Shown: positions 16,621-24,209 of the stretch, in pieces
Layout of the letters: the number at the start of each line of letters is the position of its first letter
How positions within the stretch are numbered: position 1 is the stretch's first letter
Assembly: GCA_031280685.1 (NCBI GenBank)
Contig: JAITGM010000010.1
Location: forward strand, 1-64,000
DNA length: 64,000 nt
DNA from: Christensenellaceae bacterium
GTDB taxonomy: Bacteria > Bacillota > Clostridia > Christensenellales > UBA1750
Reading direction: 5' to 3'
Notes under the pieces: model-generated
Seen by the model: only the letters and a program-made list of their open reading frames with translations
What the model was told of the DNA's origin: nothing
The model's database searches: none
Made by a program: the position numbers and the translations under genes

Positions 16621-18591
16621 ATGAAACTCATCGAGTTGCATGCCCGCAACTTCAAGGGCTTGCGCGACTTTCATCTTCAGACCTATGGCGACGATATCGA
16701 CATCTTCGGTGATAACGCTACCGGCAAGACCTCGGTCTACGACGCTTTCCTGTGGCTGCTTTTCGGAAAGGACAGCGCAGGGCACGACACGTCCCACTTC
16801 TCTATTAAGCCTCTGGGCGCAGACGGCTCTGTTCTCGCCCCCGAAGTCGAGGTTAGCGCAACGCTAAGCATCGAATCCGGCGCCCGCAGGATCATCGCGC
16901 TTCGCAAGGTCTTCTCCGAAAAGTGGGAGCGCAAGCGTGGCGAGGCATCCGAGCGTCTGACCGGTCACGAAACCACATGCTTTGTTGACGGCTTGCCTGT
17001 CAAGGTCACTGACTTCCAATCCAAGATCGAAAGTTTGATCCCTGAAGACCTCTTCCGGCTCTTGACCAGCCCCTACCGTTTCAGCCAGCTCCCGAAGGCC
17101 GATGCCCGAAAAGTCCTTATGGATATGATCGGCGGCGTGGACATTGTGGCGGCCCTGGCCGGAAAGCCCGAACTTATGAAGCTTGAAGTCGAGCGCGGCG
17201 AGTACGACATTGAATCCTACCGCAAGATGCTCGACGGTCATCGGCGTGAAGCCAATGCGATGCTCAAACAGCTTCCCGCTCGCATGGACGAAGCGCTACG
17301 AGGCAAGGGTCCCGTTGTGTGCGTCGATTTGGTCGCGAGCGAGGTCGCCCGCAAGCGCGCTCTAGTTGAGCAGTACCAGCAGGAAATCGCCGCGTCACAG
17401 GACGGGCGCGTCGCCGGCGTGAAAGCCCAGATTCAGACGATCGAGGCCGAGCTTGCGAGTATTGAGCGCGAACGTAGGCTATCCGCGCAGGCATGGGACG
17501 CTGACGAACTCCGGGCGCAGAGCGCAAGACTGCAACCGCTGGAAGACGATATGGCCAGGCTCCAGGCGAGGCTGCGCGAGCTGAAAAGTAACACAGAAAC
17601 CCTTAGCGGGTCCAAAGCTGTACAGGAACGTCAGCGCGACAAGGCACGCGAAGATTGGGTGGCGCTTGAGGCTAAGCCTGTCGAAGTGACAGAGATATGC
17701 CCGACATGCGGCCAGCACTTGTCTGACGAAGCGATCCAGCAGACCCGCGCGGCGCTCGAGGCGCTGAAAGATGAGCGGCTTCTGACCATCCAAGAACTCG
17801 GAGAACTCGCGGTCAAAGAAATCGGTAGCATCGACGGCCAGATGCGCACGGGTAGCGAGGGCATCGTTGCCGCAGAGAAGGAACTTCAGCGCATAGTGGC
17901 GCAGCATACGGAGATCGCTGCCTTCCCGCTGCAGTCCTTCGAAAACTCCAGCAAAGCGGCCGAGTATGGCGCGCGAAAGCTCTCCCTAGATTCCCAGCTC
18001 GGCGACTTACACTCGAAGCTCGTCGAACTCCTGCGAGGTGACACCAAGTCCGACGCACTGAAAATCGAGATCGATCGGCTAAGATCAGAAATCGCCGAGG
18101 GCGAAAAGCAGCTGGCGCAGGCAGAAGCCGACAAGCGCGCCGACGCCCGTGTGGTTGAGCTAGAAGCCGAGCAAAGGAGCCTGGGAGGCGAGCTTGAGAG
18201 CCTGGAGCGCAAGATCATCCTATGTGAAGAATACATGCGAGCGATGGCAACAGAGATTGAAAAGCGCGTCAACGATTTCTTTGAGATCGTGGGCTTCAGG
18301 CTCTTTGTCGAGCAGATCAACGGCGGCCTGGCCGATACCTGCGAAGTCGTCGTAAATGGCGTTCCCTGGGCAGACCTGAACCACGCGATGCAGGTCAACG
18401 CCGGGCTTGATATCATATCGGCGTTAACCAGGCATTACGGAAAGTCCGCACCGATCTTCATCGACAATTCCGAGAGCGTGACGCGACTGCGAGTGCCGAG
18501 CGCACAGTTGATCAGGCTTGTGGTTGTGGCAGGCGTGAGTCCCATGGAAATTACTAGGGTCGAATCGGCCCGGAAAGAAGGAGTAGCATGA
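16621..18591 (+). CDS. RecF/SbcC-like SMC-family ATPase
   Basis: 656 residues. The N-terminus has FKGLRDFHL and Walker A FGDNATGKTS (about residues 30-40). A long coiled coil (about 190-560) is interrupted by a zinc hook CPTCGQ near residue 361. The C-terminus has the ABC-type Walker B region APIFIDNSESVTRL. This is the phage AAA_23-type ATPase found beside recombination and replication genes, thought to act on DNA ends like the SbcC/Rad50 subunit. An SbcD nuclease subunit is not adjacent. It overlaps the next gene by 4 bp (ATGA) and probably forms a functional set with the replication protein and MBL-fold enzyme. Confidence 0.85.
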   Translation: MKLIELHARNFKGLRDFHLQTYGDDIDIFGDNATGKTSVYDAFLWLLFGKDSAGHDTSHFSIKPLGADGSVLAPEVEVSATLSIESGARRIIALRKVFSEKWERKRGEASERLTGHETTCFVDGLPVKVTDFQSKIESLIPEDLFRLLTSPYRFSQLPKADARKVLMDMIGGVDIVAALAGKPELMKLEVERGEYDIESYRKMLDGHRREANAMLKQLPARMDEALRGKGPVVCVDLVASEVARKRALVEQYQQEIAASQDGRVAGVKAQIQTIEAELASIERERRLSAQAWDADELRAQSARLQPLEDDMARLQARLRELKSNTETLSGSKAVQERQRDKAREDWVALEAKPVEVTEICPTCGQHLSDEAIQQTRAALEALKDERLLTIQELGELAVKEIGSIDGQMRTGSEGIVAAEKELQRIVAQHTEIAAFPLQSFENSSKAAEYGARKLSLDSQLGDLHSKLVELLRGDTKSDALKIEIDRLRSEIAEGEKQLAQAEADKRADARVVELEAEQRSLGGELESLERKIILCEEYMRAMATEIEKRVNDFFEIVGFRLFVEQINGGLADTCEVVVNGVPWADLNHAMQVNAGLDIISALTRHYGKSAPIFIDNSESVTRLRVPSAQLIRLVVVAGVSPMEITRVESARKEGVA

Positions 18592-19232
18592 GCGTCAATG
18601 TGCCTCGCAAAGCAAAATCCAACGTTCCCTTGCTCGAATCTGGCGTATATCCGGCGATCTGTATAGGCCTGGTTGACTTCGGAGCACAGTTCAACAAGCG
18701 CTGGAATAAAACGAGCGAAGAAATTCAACTGGTTTTTGAAGTCGTTGGAGAAATGGTTGATATCGAAGGCGAAGACATGCCGCGCTGGCTGTCACAGGGC
18801 TTTACCAAATCGCTTGGCGACAAGTCAAATCTGCGCGCCGCCCTAAAGACGTGGCGTGGGCGCGACATCAACGACGGAGATTTTGACGGTGCCGACAACT
18901 TTGACTTGGAGCAGCTCATCGGCATGGGGTGCCAGCTCTCTGTGGCAATTTCCGAAGACGGACAATACAACAATGTTTCTGGTATCATGGGTTTGCCTAA
19001 GGGCATCAAAGCCGCGCGGCCCATCAGCGACACCTTTGTTTTCGACATGCATGCGGAGAATGCCGCAGAGGTCTACGCAAAGTTGCCGCAGTGGATGCGC
19101 GACAAAATAGACCGAAGCTTGACCTGGCAGGAAATACGGGCAGGCTCGGAAGATATGGACATGGACGACGATCCGAAAGTGGACATGGAAACCGGCGAAA
19201 TCAAGCGCGAGGGGCGCAAACCTACCTTCTAA
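18588..19232 (+). CDS. Phage replication-associated protein (NGO0469-like)
   Basis: 214 residues. The beginning (MSVNVPRKAKSNVPLLESGVYPA interrupted by normal phage variation), the WNKTSEEIQLVFEV block, and the acidic C-terminus ending EIKREGRKPTF match the family annotated as phage replication initiation protein NGO0469-like, with features of single-strand-binding proteins (beta-rich core, acidic tail). It is coupled by ATGA to the upstream ATPase and followed 9 bp later by the MBL-fold gene. Biochemical function in clostridial phages is not established. Confidence 0.7.
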   Translation: MSVNVPRKAKSNVPLLESGVYPAICIGLVDFGAQFNKRWNKTSEEIQLVFEVVGEMVDIEGEDMPRWLSQGFTKSLGDKSNLRAALKTWRGRDINDGDFDGADNFDLEQLIGMGCQLSVAISEDGQYNNVSGIMGLPKGIKAARPISDTFVFDMHAENAAEVYAKLPQWMRDKIDRSLTWQEIRAGSEDMDMDDDPKVDMETGEIKREGRKPTF

Positions 19233-19241
19233 GGAGGCAAT

Positions 19242-19946
19242 ATGCTGCTCACGCCCTACGCATCTTCGTCGCGCGGCAATCTCTACGAGGTGAGCGACGG
19301 TCGCACCCGGCTTCTGGTCGAGTGCGGCCTCCCCCTCAAAAAGATACATCGCCTGCTGGATAGGCCCGTGACGGACTACGCCGCATGCCTCGTGACGCAT
19401 GAGCACAAGGATCACTCAAAGGCCGTGGGCGAGCTGCTCTCGCGCGGCGTTCCCTGTTATATGACGCAGGGCACCAAGGACGCGCTTGGAGATGAGGCCG
19501 CTTTCGCTACGGTTGTGCGATATGGAAAGAAGGTCGAGATTGGAAGCTTTTCCGTGAAGGCATTCGCCACCGCTCACGACTGCGCAGAGCCTTGCGGATG
19601 GCTAATTCATAGCACCACCACGGTAGAGAGGCTAGTCTTCGCGACGGACACGGCTTTCATACGCTATCGATTCCCGGGCCTAACCGAGGCTGCCGTGGAA
19701 TGCAACTATAGCGAATCGCAGCTTGTCCAGAGCGAACTGCCGCCGCAGGTGATAGACCGCATCCGCGCGACGCATATGAGCTTCGAGCAAGCGGGTCGGT
19801 GGCTAGTCTCGAATGACTTGATCGGTGTACGGAAGGTATGGCTTTTGCACTTGTCGGATCGGCATAGCCAGGCGTGGAGCTTTGAGCAGCTTATCGCAAA
19901 AACCACTGGAATCGAGACTGAAGCATGCAAGGAGGTACTCAAGTGA
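19242..19946 (+). CDS. MBL-fold metallo-hydrolase
   Basis: 234 residues. The metallo-beta-lactamase motif THEHKDHSKAV (HxHxDH) lies near residue 48; FATDTAFIRY and a further His in LLHLSDRHSQ supply other metal ligands. Such phage MBL proteins resemble the YycJ/WalJ group and may act as nucleases on replication intermediates. It lies between the replication protein and a small protein whose start overlaps its end. AAGGAGG precedes the ATG. Confidence 0.85.
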   Translation: MLLTPYASSSRGNLYEVSDGRTRLLVECGLPLKKIHRLLDRPVTDYAACLVTHEHKDHSKAVGELLSRGVPCYMTQGTKDALGDEAAFATVVRYGKKVEIGSFSVKAFATAHDCAEPCGWLIHSTTTVERLVFATDTAFIRYRFPGLTEAAVECNYSESQLVQSELPPQVIDRIRATHMSFEQAGRWLVSNDLIGVRKVWLLHLSDRHSQAWSFEQLIAKTTGIETEACKEVLK

Positions 19947-20314
19947 TTGTCCAAATCAACAATCTAGACGCTTTCCTGGGCGGCGCGTTCAGCGAGCGGG
20001 TCAAGGAAGCGCTAGGCAAAATCTCTGCGAATATCATGGATCCTAATACTTTGGCGTCTAGAGCACGCACGCTCACGATCAAAATTAGCATTGTTCCAGC
20101 TAAAAACAGAAGAAATGCCGAAATAACCGTTGATGTAGGTACCGCTCTCGCCGGATATGCCCCTATCGAAACCAGTGGCATGATCGCCGTGGACGAAGAA
20201 ACAGGAGAGCTGATCATAGTTGAAGATAATGGTGAGCTACCCGGCCAGACAAATCTTGATGGCGAAGAAGCGCAGCCTAACGTACTTCGCATGGGAGGGA
20301 AAGACAATGCCTGA
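19943..20314 (+). CDS. Conserved early phage protein (replication-terminator-like annotation)
   Basis: 123 residues from a GTG whose GTGA overlaps the previous stop and has AAGGAGG upstream; this is a better start than the earlier in-frame ATG inside the MBL gene. The sequence (VQINNLDAFLGGAFSERVKEAL, ARTLTIKISIVP, AEITVDVGTALAGYAPIET) belongs to a common early-gene family of Firmicutes phages sometimes labelled replication terminator protein; that label is not experimentally founded. Position suggests a role in replication or recombination. Confidence 0.65.
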   Translation: MIVQINNLDAFLGGAFSERVKEALGKISANIMDPNTLASRARTLTIKISIVPAKNRRNAEITVDVGTALAGYAPIETSGMIAVDEETGELIIVEDNGELPGQTNLDGEEAQPNVLRMGGKDNA

Positions 20315-20405
20315 TCTAACCAGAGAATCCATAGAAGCGGTGCACTCTATCGCAAGCTGGCTGGGCGAAGCCTTGGATGGATCGGGCTTGCTGATCCTCG
20401 CATAG
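20307..20405 (+). CDS. 32-residue truncated early protein
   Basis: Starts with ATG overlapping the preceding gene and GGGAGGGAAAG upstream. The peptide (RESIEAVHSIASWLGEALD, ending LLILA) looks like the first third of an early phage protein and then ends at TAG. The 59 bases to the next gene continue without a recognisable start. It may be a remnant of a longer gene shortened by deletion. Confidence 0.4.
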   Translation: MPDLTRESIEAVHSIASWLGEALDGSGLLILA

Positions 20406-20464
20406 CAACTTGGTCGGCGGGGGCGTCGGTGGCGTCCCTGTCTGCCCTGAAAGGCGGTGATGTT

Positions 20465-21355
20465 GTGGCCCGACCGCGTAAGGCTGGGCTGGATTACTTC
20501 CCTTTGGACACTCAGCTGGATGACAAGACGCGGCAGCTCATAGCCCGGTACGGTGTGCAGGGATATGGGATACTAGTAAGGCTGTGGCAAAAGATTTACG
20601 GCGAAGCCGGATATTTCACGGCCTGGAATGAAGGCGTAATCTCCATTTTTGCGCACGAGAACGGTGTTCTCGCGGACGGTGTCCGGGCGACGGTGTCGAT
20701 CTGCGTGGAGCTTGGCCTGTTTGATGAGAGAATCCTGCGGGAGTACGGTGTGCTCACATCCGTGGGGATCCAAAAAAGATATGCCGCCATCTTGCAAAAG
20801 CGGGTTCGCCGAGAAATCAATCCGGCCTACCTCTTAATAAGTTTACCATCAGAAATGGTTTCCGACGCGAAAACCGAGGTTTCCGACGCGAAAACCGAGG
20901 TTTCCGATGGCCATAACCCCCAAAGTAAAGTAAATGAAAGAAAAGAAAAACAAAGGAAAGTAAAGGTTGACGCGCTGGCGCGCGCAACGCCACTACACAC
21001 ACCCAATGAAGACATGATCGTCCAGCGAGGAGAAGTGACGCTGGCGCGCTCAGGGTATGACGAGCTGGCATCGGCCTACGGATTGGGCGCGGTAGATAGC
21101 AAGATAGAGCGCATGAATGAGTGGCTCCATGAGCACCCGGGCCATCGCATCAAGGACTACTTCGCGAAGCTCCGCGCCTGGCTTGCAGAAGATACACAAG
21201 CGTCCGCAAGGCCTGGACCTTCGGTGCATCGCCCGGGTAAGACCGTGAGCGCCCAGCGCGTCCCGCAGAGAGAGTATGGCGACGATGAGTACAGGGCGAT
21301 GTACGCAGACTTGGGAAGTGTGCTCAGTGAGTACGACGGTAAGGAGACAAAGTGA
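20465..21355 (+). CDS. DnaD-like replication protein with Lin1244/Lin1753-type N-terminus
   Basis: 296 residues from the GTG at 20465 (AAAGGcGGTG upstream); the N-terminus ARPRKAGLDYFPLDTQLDD is the canonical beginning of this family, so the upstream frame from 20429 is not translated. The N-terminal winged-helix part (to about residue 130) is followed by a linker with tandem VSDAKTE repeats, a charged segment and a C-terminal domain (LASAYGLGAV, IKDYFAKLRAWLAED). Such proteins load helicase at phage origins. No DnaC-like loader gene is adjacent. Confidence 0.75.
   Translation: MARPRKAGLDYFPLDTQLDDKTRQLIARYGVQGYGILVRLWQKIYGEAGYFTAWNEGVISIFAHENGVLADGVRATVSICVELGLFDERILREYGVLTSVGIQKRYAAILQKRVRREINPAYLLISLPSEMVSDAKTEVSDAKTEVSDGHNPQSKVNERKEKQRKVKVDALARATPLHTPNEDMIVQRGEVTLARSGYDELASAYGLGAVDSKIERMNEWLHEHPGHRIKDYFAKLRAWLAEDTQASARPGPSVHRPGKTVSAQRVPQREYGDDEYRAMYADLGSVLSEYDGKETK
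20858..20908. repeat. Tandem 21-bp repeat in the DnaD-like gene
   Basis: Two identical 21-bp units plus a partial third (GTTTCCGA...) encode VSDAKTE-VSDAKTE-VSD. The repeat sits in the linker between domains, where length changes are tolerated. Confidence 0.85.
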
Positions 21356-21392
21356 CTATACAGGATCAAGGAGCCTTGCATACCTACAGCGC

Positions 21393-21500
21393 TTGATCAC
21401 GGCTCTTGAGACCGTGACATGGGCGCAAGACAAAAGGCGCCTGCGGCTCATGGAGCAAGCGGCGCGCGAGCTGCGGAAGCTGCTGGAAGAGCAGACATAA
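21393..21500 (+). CDS. Short helical early protein, start uncertain
   Basis: The C-terminal frame (LITALETVTWAQDKRRLRLMEQAARELRKLLEEQT, quoted here only as a helical Arg/Glu/Leu-rich stretch) is plausible coding sequence ending at 21500. No start with a ribosome-binding site is obvious: TTG at 21393 is possible, while the GTG at 21349 is in another frame. It could be a remnant with a lost 5' end. Confidence 0.3.
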   Translation: MITALETVTWAQDKRRLRLMEQAARELRKLLEEQT

Positions 21501-21525
21501 GAGCAAGAGCAAGGAGGAAAAAAGC

Positions 21526-21978
21526 ATGAAAGCATTTGATAGAAATGCCTTTTTATCGGCCATCGACGCGAAGGACTGGGATGCCGCCAAAGAGTATGAC
21601 CTGCGCTGGGCCCACCTGGACGGAGCCTACTTGGAAGGGGCCCACCTGCGCGGAGCCTACCTGGAAGATGCCCACCTGCGCGGAGCCTACCTGGAAGGGG
21701 CCCACCTGGATAGTACTGCCTTTCTCATGGTATCGCCTATCGGCTCTAGAAATGGCGTCACCTACTTTTACGGCGGTCATGGCGATGGATCCATCACGGT
21801 CATGTGCGGGTGCTATCGCGTGGACGGCGCCCTGCCCACCCTCGCGCAGTTCGCGGCGCGGGTGGACAAGGTCTACCCAGAGAGCAATGAATCATACGGC
21901 CATGGCGCGGCGTACCGCGCAGCCATCGCGCTGGCAAGGGTGAAGCTGGGAAAGAAGGAGGAGAAGAAAGATGAGTGA
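21526..21978 (+). CDS. Pentapeptide-repeat protein of the early region
   Basis: 150 residues. Residues 26-63 are pentapeptide repeats of the A(Y/H)L-x-G type (AYLEG-AHLRG-AYLED-AHLRG), forming a short right-handed beta-helix, too short for a gyrase-mimic fold of MfpA/Qnr size. The C-terminal part (GVTYFYGGHGDGSITVMCGCYRV, HGAAYRAAIALARVKLG) belongs to a phage and mobile-element family without known function. AAGGAGG precedes the ATG; the last 8 bases overlap the next gene. Confidence 0.75.
   Translation: MKAFDRNAFLSAIDAKDWDAAKEYDLRWAHLDGAYLEGAHLRGAYLEDAHLRGAYLEGAHLDSTAFLMVSPIGSRNGVTYFYGGHGDGSITVMCGCYRVDGALPTLAQFAARVDKVYPESNESYGHGAAYRAAIALARVKLGKKEEKKDE
21610..21711. repeat. Tandem 30-bp repeats in the pentapeptide gene
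   Basis: Three units (21610-21639, 21640-21669, 21670-21699) and a partial fourth encode two pentapeptides each. Units two and three differ only in their last codon, so the copy number probably changes by slippage or recombination. Confidence 0.85.
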
Positions 21979-22225
21979 CAAGATCGCAGGCTGGATCGGC
22001 AGCACAAAGGGCGGCGCGGCCAAGAGCTTCTCGCGGCCCATGACGGATCAAGAAGAAGCCAAGTACGAGGGCATGAAAGATCTATCAGAGTGGGAAGCGC
22101 AGGACTTCCAAGCGCTGTACTATGCCATCAAGGGTGAGGAGCAGCCAGATGAGCTGCAGCATGTCTGGAGCGTGATCTATGCTGTGATCAGGCAGTACGC
22201 GAGAAAGGATGAAGAAGATGCCTAA
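21971..22225 (+). CDS. Early phage protein of unknown function
   Basis: 84 residues, start overlapping the pentapeptide gene with AAGGAGGAG upstream. The middle (MTDQEEAKYEGMKDLSEWE, FQALYYAIKGEE) and the C-terminal helix (LQHVWSVIYAVIRQYARK) are helical. No family recognised. The stop region overlaps the ATG of a small frameshifted gene. Confidence 0.6.
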   Translation: MSDKIAGWIGSTKGGAAKSFSRPMTDQEEAKYEGMKDLSEWEAQDFQALYYAIKGEEQPDELQHVWSVIYAVIRQYARKDEEDA

Positions 22226-22434
22226 AGCGCTTACACCGCAAGAGGTGATCTCAGCACTCGAAAAGTGCAGCGCATCAGCTATTGATTTTTATGCAGACTG
22301 CAGCACTGTGCTATAGCGAGCTACTAGGCCGTGCAGCAGATCTACTGCGTGAGGTCTACGGCAAGCGCGGCAAGCCCAAAGACCCGGCCCCAGCGAGGGC
22401 CACGAGAAGATCCACACGGCGCATAGAGCCGTGA
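22217..22434 (+). pseudogene. Small early gene with a frameshift
   Basis: ATG at 22217 opens KALTPQEVISALEKCSASA and runs to TAG at 22313. One frame over, beginning at about 22300, is the natural continuation CYSELLGRAADLLREVYGK, ending at TGA 22432-22434. The combined 72-residue protein has the ALEKC...C...L...AADLL pattern seen in small phage Cys proteins (compare the next full gene at 22622). A one-base indel or sequencing error breaks it. Confidence 0.55.
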
Positions 22435-22458
22435 AGATAAAGGAGGAAAAGAAGTACC

Positions 22459-22600
22459 ATGAAGCCGATCTACCATCCCACACAGAAGACTATGGGTATA
22501 CGAAATCGAATCGCCATTCACAGAAGACCATCAGATCATCTATCTCAAGCTAGAGCAGCTCGCCAAGGCTGCATCGACACTGAAAAAGCCATCCTGGTGA
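22459..22600 (+). pseudogene. Second small early gene with a frameshift
   Basis: ATG at 22459 with AGGAGGAAAAG upstream encodes KPIYHPTQKT; the sensible continuation WVYEIESPFTEDHQIIYLKL, QLAKAASTLKKPSW lies one frame over, from 22493 to TGA 22598-22600. One extra base in ACTATGGG would explain the break. Together this gives a 46-residue protein of unknown family. Confidence 0.55.
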
Positions 22601-22621
22601 CCATCAAGGAGGTAAGTAGCG

Positions 22622-23098
22622 ATGAGTGAAGCCCACTCCACAGTAGCAGACCTGACCACCCCAGCGCAGATCGCCGACCTACTGCGGCACTGCGGAAGCA
22701 GCATAGATGGGTGCCGGGAGTGCCCAAATGCCGACGCGCCAGATGAGGAGTGCCTGGGCATGTACATCCGCGCCGCCGATCTGATCGAGACGCAAGTGCG
22801 CTACGAAGAGCGCTTGCAAGCACTTTTTGATGCATGCATCGATGGAAGAGAAGAGATGCGGAAGGCCACGAAAGCGCAGACTCTCGTGATCCTGGCACGC
22901 TATAGTGCCGCCACCATCGCTGAGATAAATCGGAGGTGTATGACCGCGGGGATAGACGCATGCAAGACGTGCCCGCTATCAGTGGATGAGGATATGCCGG
23001 TGGACTATACCTGCACAGATGCGCTTGGCGCTGCGGCATCGGACACCATCGATCATCTGCTCGAGCGGCTGGGCGAGGCGCGGAGGGCAGAAGGATGA
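22622..23098 (+). CDS. Cys-rich early protein with duplicated motif
   Basis: 158 residues. Two related blocks are visible: CGSSIDGCRECPNADAPDEEC followed by AADLIE (residues 23-60) and CMTAGIDACKTCPLSVDED...C followed by SDTIDHLLE (residues 105-152). Both follow a C-x6-C-x2-CP-x6-C pattern. No function is known; related small proteins occur in clostridial phages. AAGGAGG is ten bases upstream of the ATG. Overlaps the next gene by 4 bp. Confidence 0.65.
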   Translation: MSEAHSTVADLTTPAQIADLLRHCGSSIDGCRECPNADAPDEECLGMYIRAADLIETQVRYEERLQALFDACIDGREEMRKATKAQTLVILARYSAATIAEINRRCMTAGIDACKTCPLSVDEDMPVDYTCTDALGAAASDTIDHLLERLGEARRAEG

Positions 23099-23553
23099 GC
23101 AAAGAAGCAGTCTTCGAGAAAGCGCGCCCATGCCCCGCCTGCGGCGCACCTCCGATCATCGGAAAGTATAAAAATCCCGCGATGACATCGAGCCTTTACT
23201 ACGCAGAGTGCTCGGCGTGCCGCTGGGGGCACCAGACGCTATACAGCTTTGTCAAAAAAAAAGAGATCCTAGACGCCTGGAATGACTGCGCGGAGCGCGG
23301 TGACGTCACGTTGCGCGATCTTGGCGAAGCGGCCGTCGAGCCGGAGCCAGAGATCAAAGAGGCCAGCCCGGACTACCTCGCCCGGCACATCATCTTTGAG
23401 CGCAAGCCGCTCGGACTCTTTATCTCCTACAAGCGAGACGAGGGGTATACGGCAGTGGACAATCGGAGCGGCGATGCCTTTACAAAGCTTTTCTCGACGC
23501 GCGAGCAGGCGGTGCATTGGCTACGGCATCCAGAAGAGGAGGCGCACACATGA
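23095..23553 (+). CDS. Lar-like zinc-ribbon protein
   Basis: 152 residues. The N-terminal 65 residues form a Lar-family restriction-alleviation-type ribbon: RPCPACGAPPIIGKYKN, then AECSACRWG and the A-W-N ending ILDAWNDC. Lar of the Rac prophage moderates type I restriction; phage relatives are common and mostly untested. The C-terminal part (FERKPLGLFISYKRDEGYTA) is a separate, unrecognised domain. Translationally coupled (ATGA) to its neighbours on both sides. Confidence 0.7.
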   Translation: MSKEAVFEKARPCPACGAPPIIGKYKNPAMTSSLYYAECSACRWGHQTLYSFVKKKEILDAWNDCAERGDVTLRDLGEAAVEPEPEIKEASPDYLARHIIFERKPLGLFISYKRDEGYTAVDNRSGDAFTKLFSTREQAVHWLRHPEEEAHT

Positions 23554-23702
23554 GCACCGCCGACCTGATCTGGCTTGCGCTACCGCTGCTGTGCATCGCG
23601 CTTCCAAGGCTGGCATGGGCAGCGCTGCAAGGGCTTCGCAGAAAACCAAAGAAGCGTGCTGGACCAGAAGAGCAGATTGATGGTCAAGTGAGCTTTCTAT
23701 AG
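23550..23702 (+). CDS. 50-residue single-TM protein
   Basis: ATG at 23550 overlaps the end of the Lar-like gene and has AGAGGAGG upstream. Residues 5-28 (DLIWLALPLLCIALPRLAWA) form a transmembrane helix, followed by a basic tail (LRRKPKKRAG). No recognised family. Confidence 0.55.
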   Translation: MSTADLIWLALPLLCIALPRLAWAALQGLRRKPKKRAGPEEQIDGQVSFL

Positions 23703-23713
23703 GAGGAGATCAG

Positions 23714-23938
23714 ATGCCGATCGTAGGCCGTCCTTCCACCAAGCCGATGCCTTTCTGCCCTTTTTTCATCCGCAGGCACGCGACCTCGATCGAGTGTGAG
23801 CATGCGGAAGAGGGCTGGGCATCTATACGGCACTTCCCATCGTACAAGGACGCGCAGGATTTCTTCGTGGAAAACTGCTGCTCCGAGAGCGGCGTCAAGC
23901 AGTGCCCGATGGCGCTAAGGATTGATGCGGGCTATTGA
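23714..23938 (+). CDS. Cys-rich early protein (CPFFIRR family)
   Basis: 74 residues, AGGAGGAGATCAG upstream. The pattern CPFFIRRHATSIECEH, SYKDAQDFFVENCC and KQCPMALRI matches a frequent clostridial-phage family with four or five conserved Cys, of unknown function. It is the last gene of the rightward early operon and is followed by a strong terminator. Confidence 0.7.
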   Translation: MPIVGRPSTKPMPFCPFFIRRHATSIECEHAEEGWASIRHFPSYKDAQDFFVENCCSESGVKQCPMALRIDAGY

Positions 23939-23946
23939 GGCACAAA

Positions 23947-23973
23947 AAAGAGAGGCGTGGGGGCCTCTCTTTT
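23947..23973. terminator. Bidirectional terminator between early operon and accessory island
   Basis: AAAAGAGAGGC-GTGGG-GGCCTCTCTTTT: a perfect stem with A- and T-runs on both sides, ending two converging transcripts. Confidence 0.85.
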
Positions 23974-23974
23974 G

Positions 23975-24178
23975 CTATTCTTTGGGTGGGAGTCCGAAGT
24001 GACTTCGGAGCAGGCGGCGTATGAGGCACCCAATGTTGTCCTCATAGGCTTCCAGCGCCTCCAAGAGTGGATCTCCGCGACGCACTGAAAATGAAAACTG
24101 CTTGAGATTTTTAGAACGCCATCTTTTGTGCGCTTCTGGACTTGTGGTATCCTTGCGCTTGCTTGGCGGATCGGCCAT
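23975..24178 (-). CDS. RHH-like DNA-binding protein of the accessory island
   Basis: 67 residues from ATG at 24178, behind AAAGGAGG; a longer frame to 24229 lacks such a signal. The core (EAHKRWRSKNLKQFSFSVRR, DPLLEALEAY, LIRRLLRSHFGL) is homologous to the 65-residue protein at 9793-9990 outside the prophage. The strand-helix-helix order fits a ribbon-helix-helix fold. It lies 31 bp after the serine recombinase gene in the same direction and may regulate the island or act as a recombination accessory protein. Confidence 0.6.
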   Translation of the reverse strand: MADPPSKRKDTTSPEAHKRWRSKNLKQFSFSVRRGDPLLEALEAYEDNIGCLIRRLLRSHFGLPPKE

Positions 24179-24209
24179 GAGATCAGCCTCCTTTGGGCTT
24201 AGTATAAAC

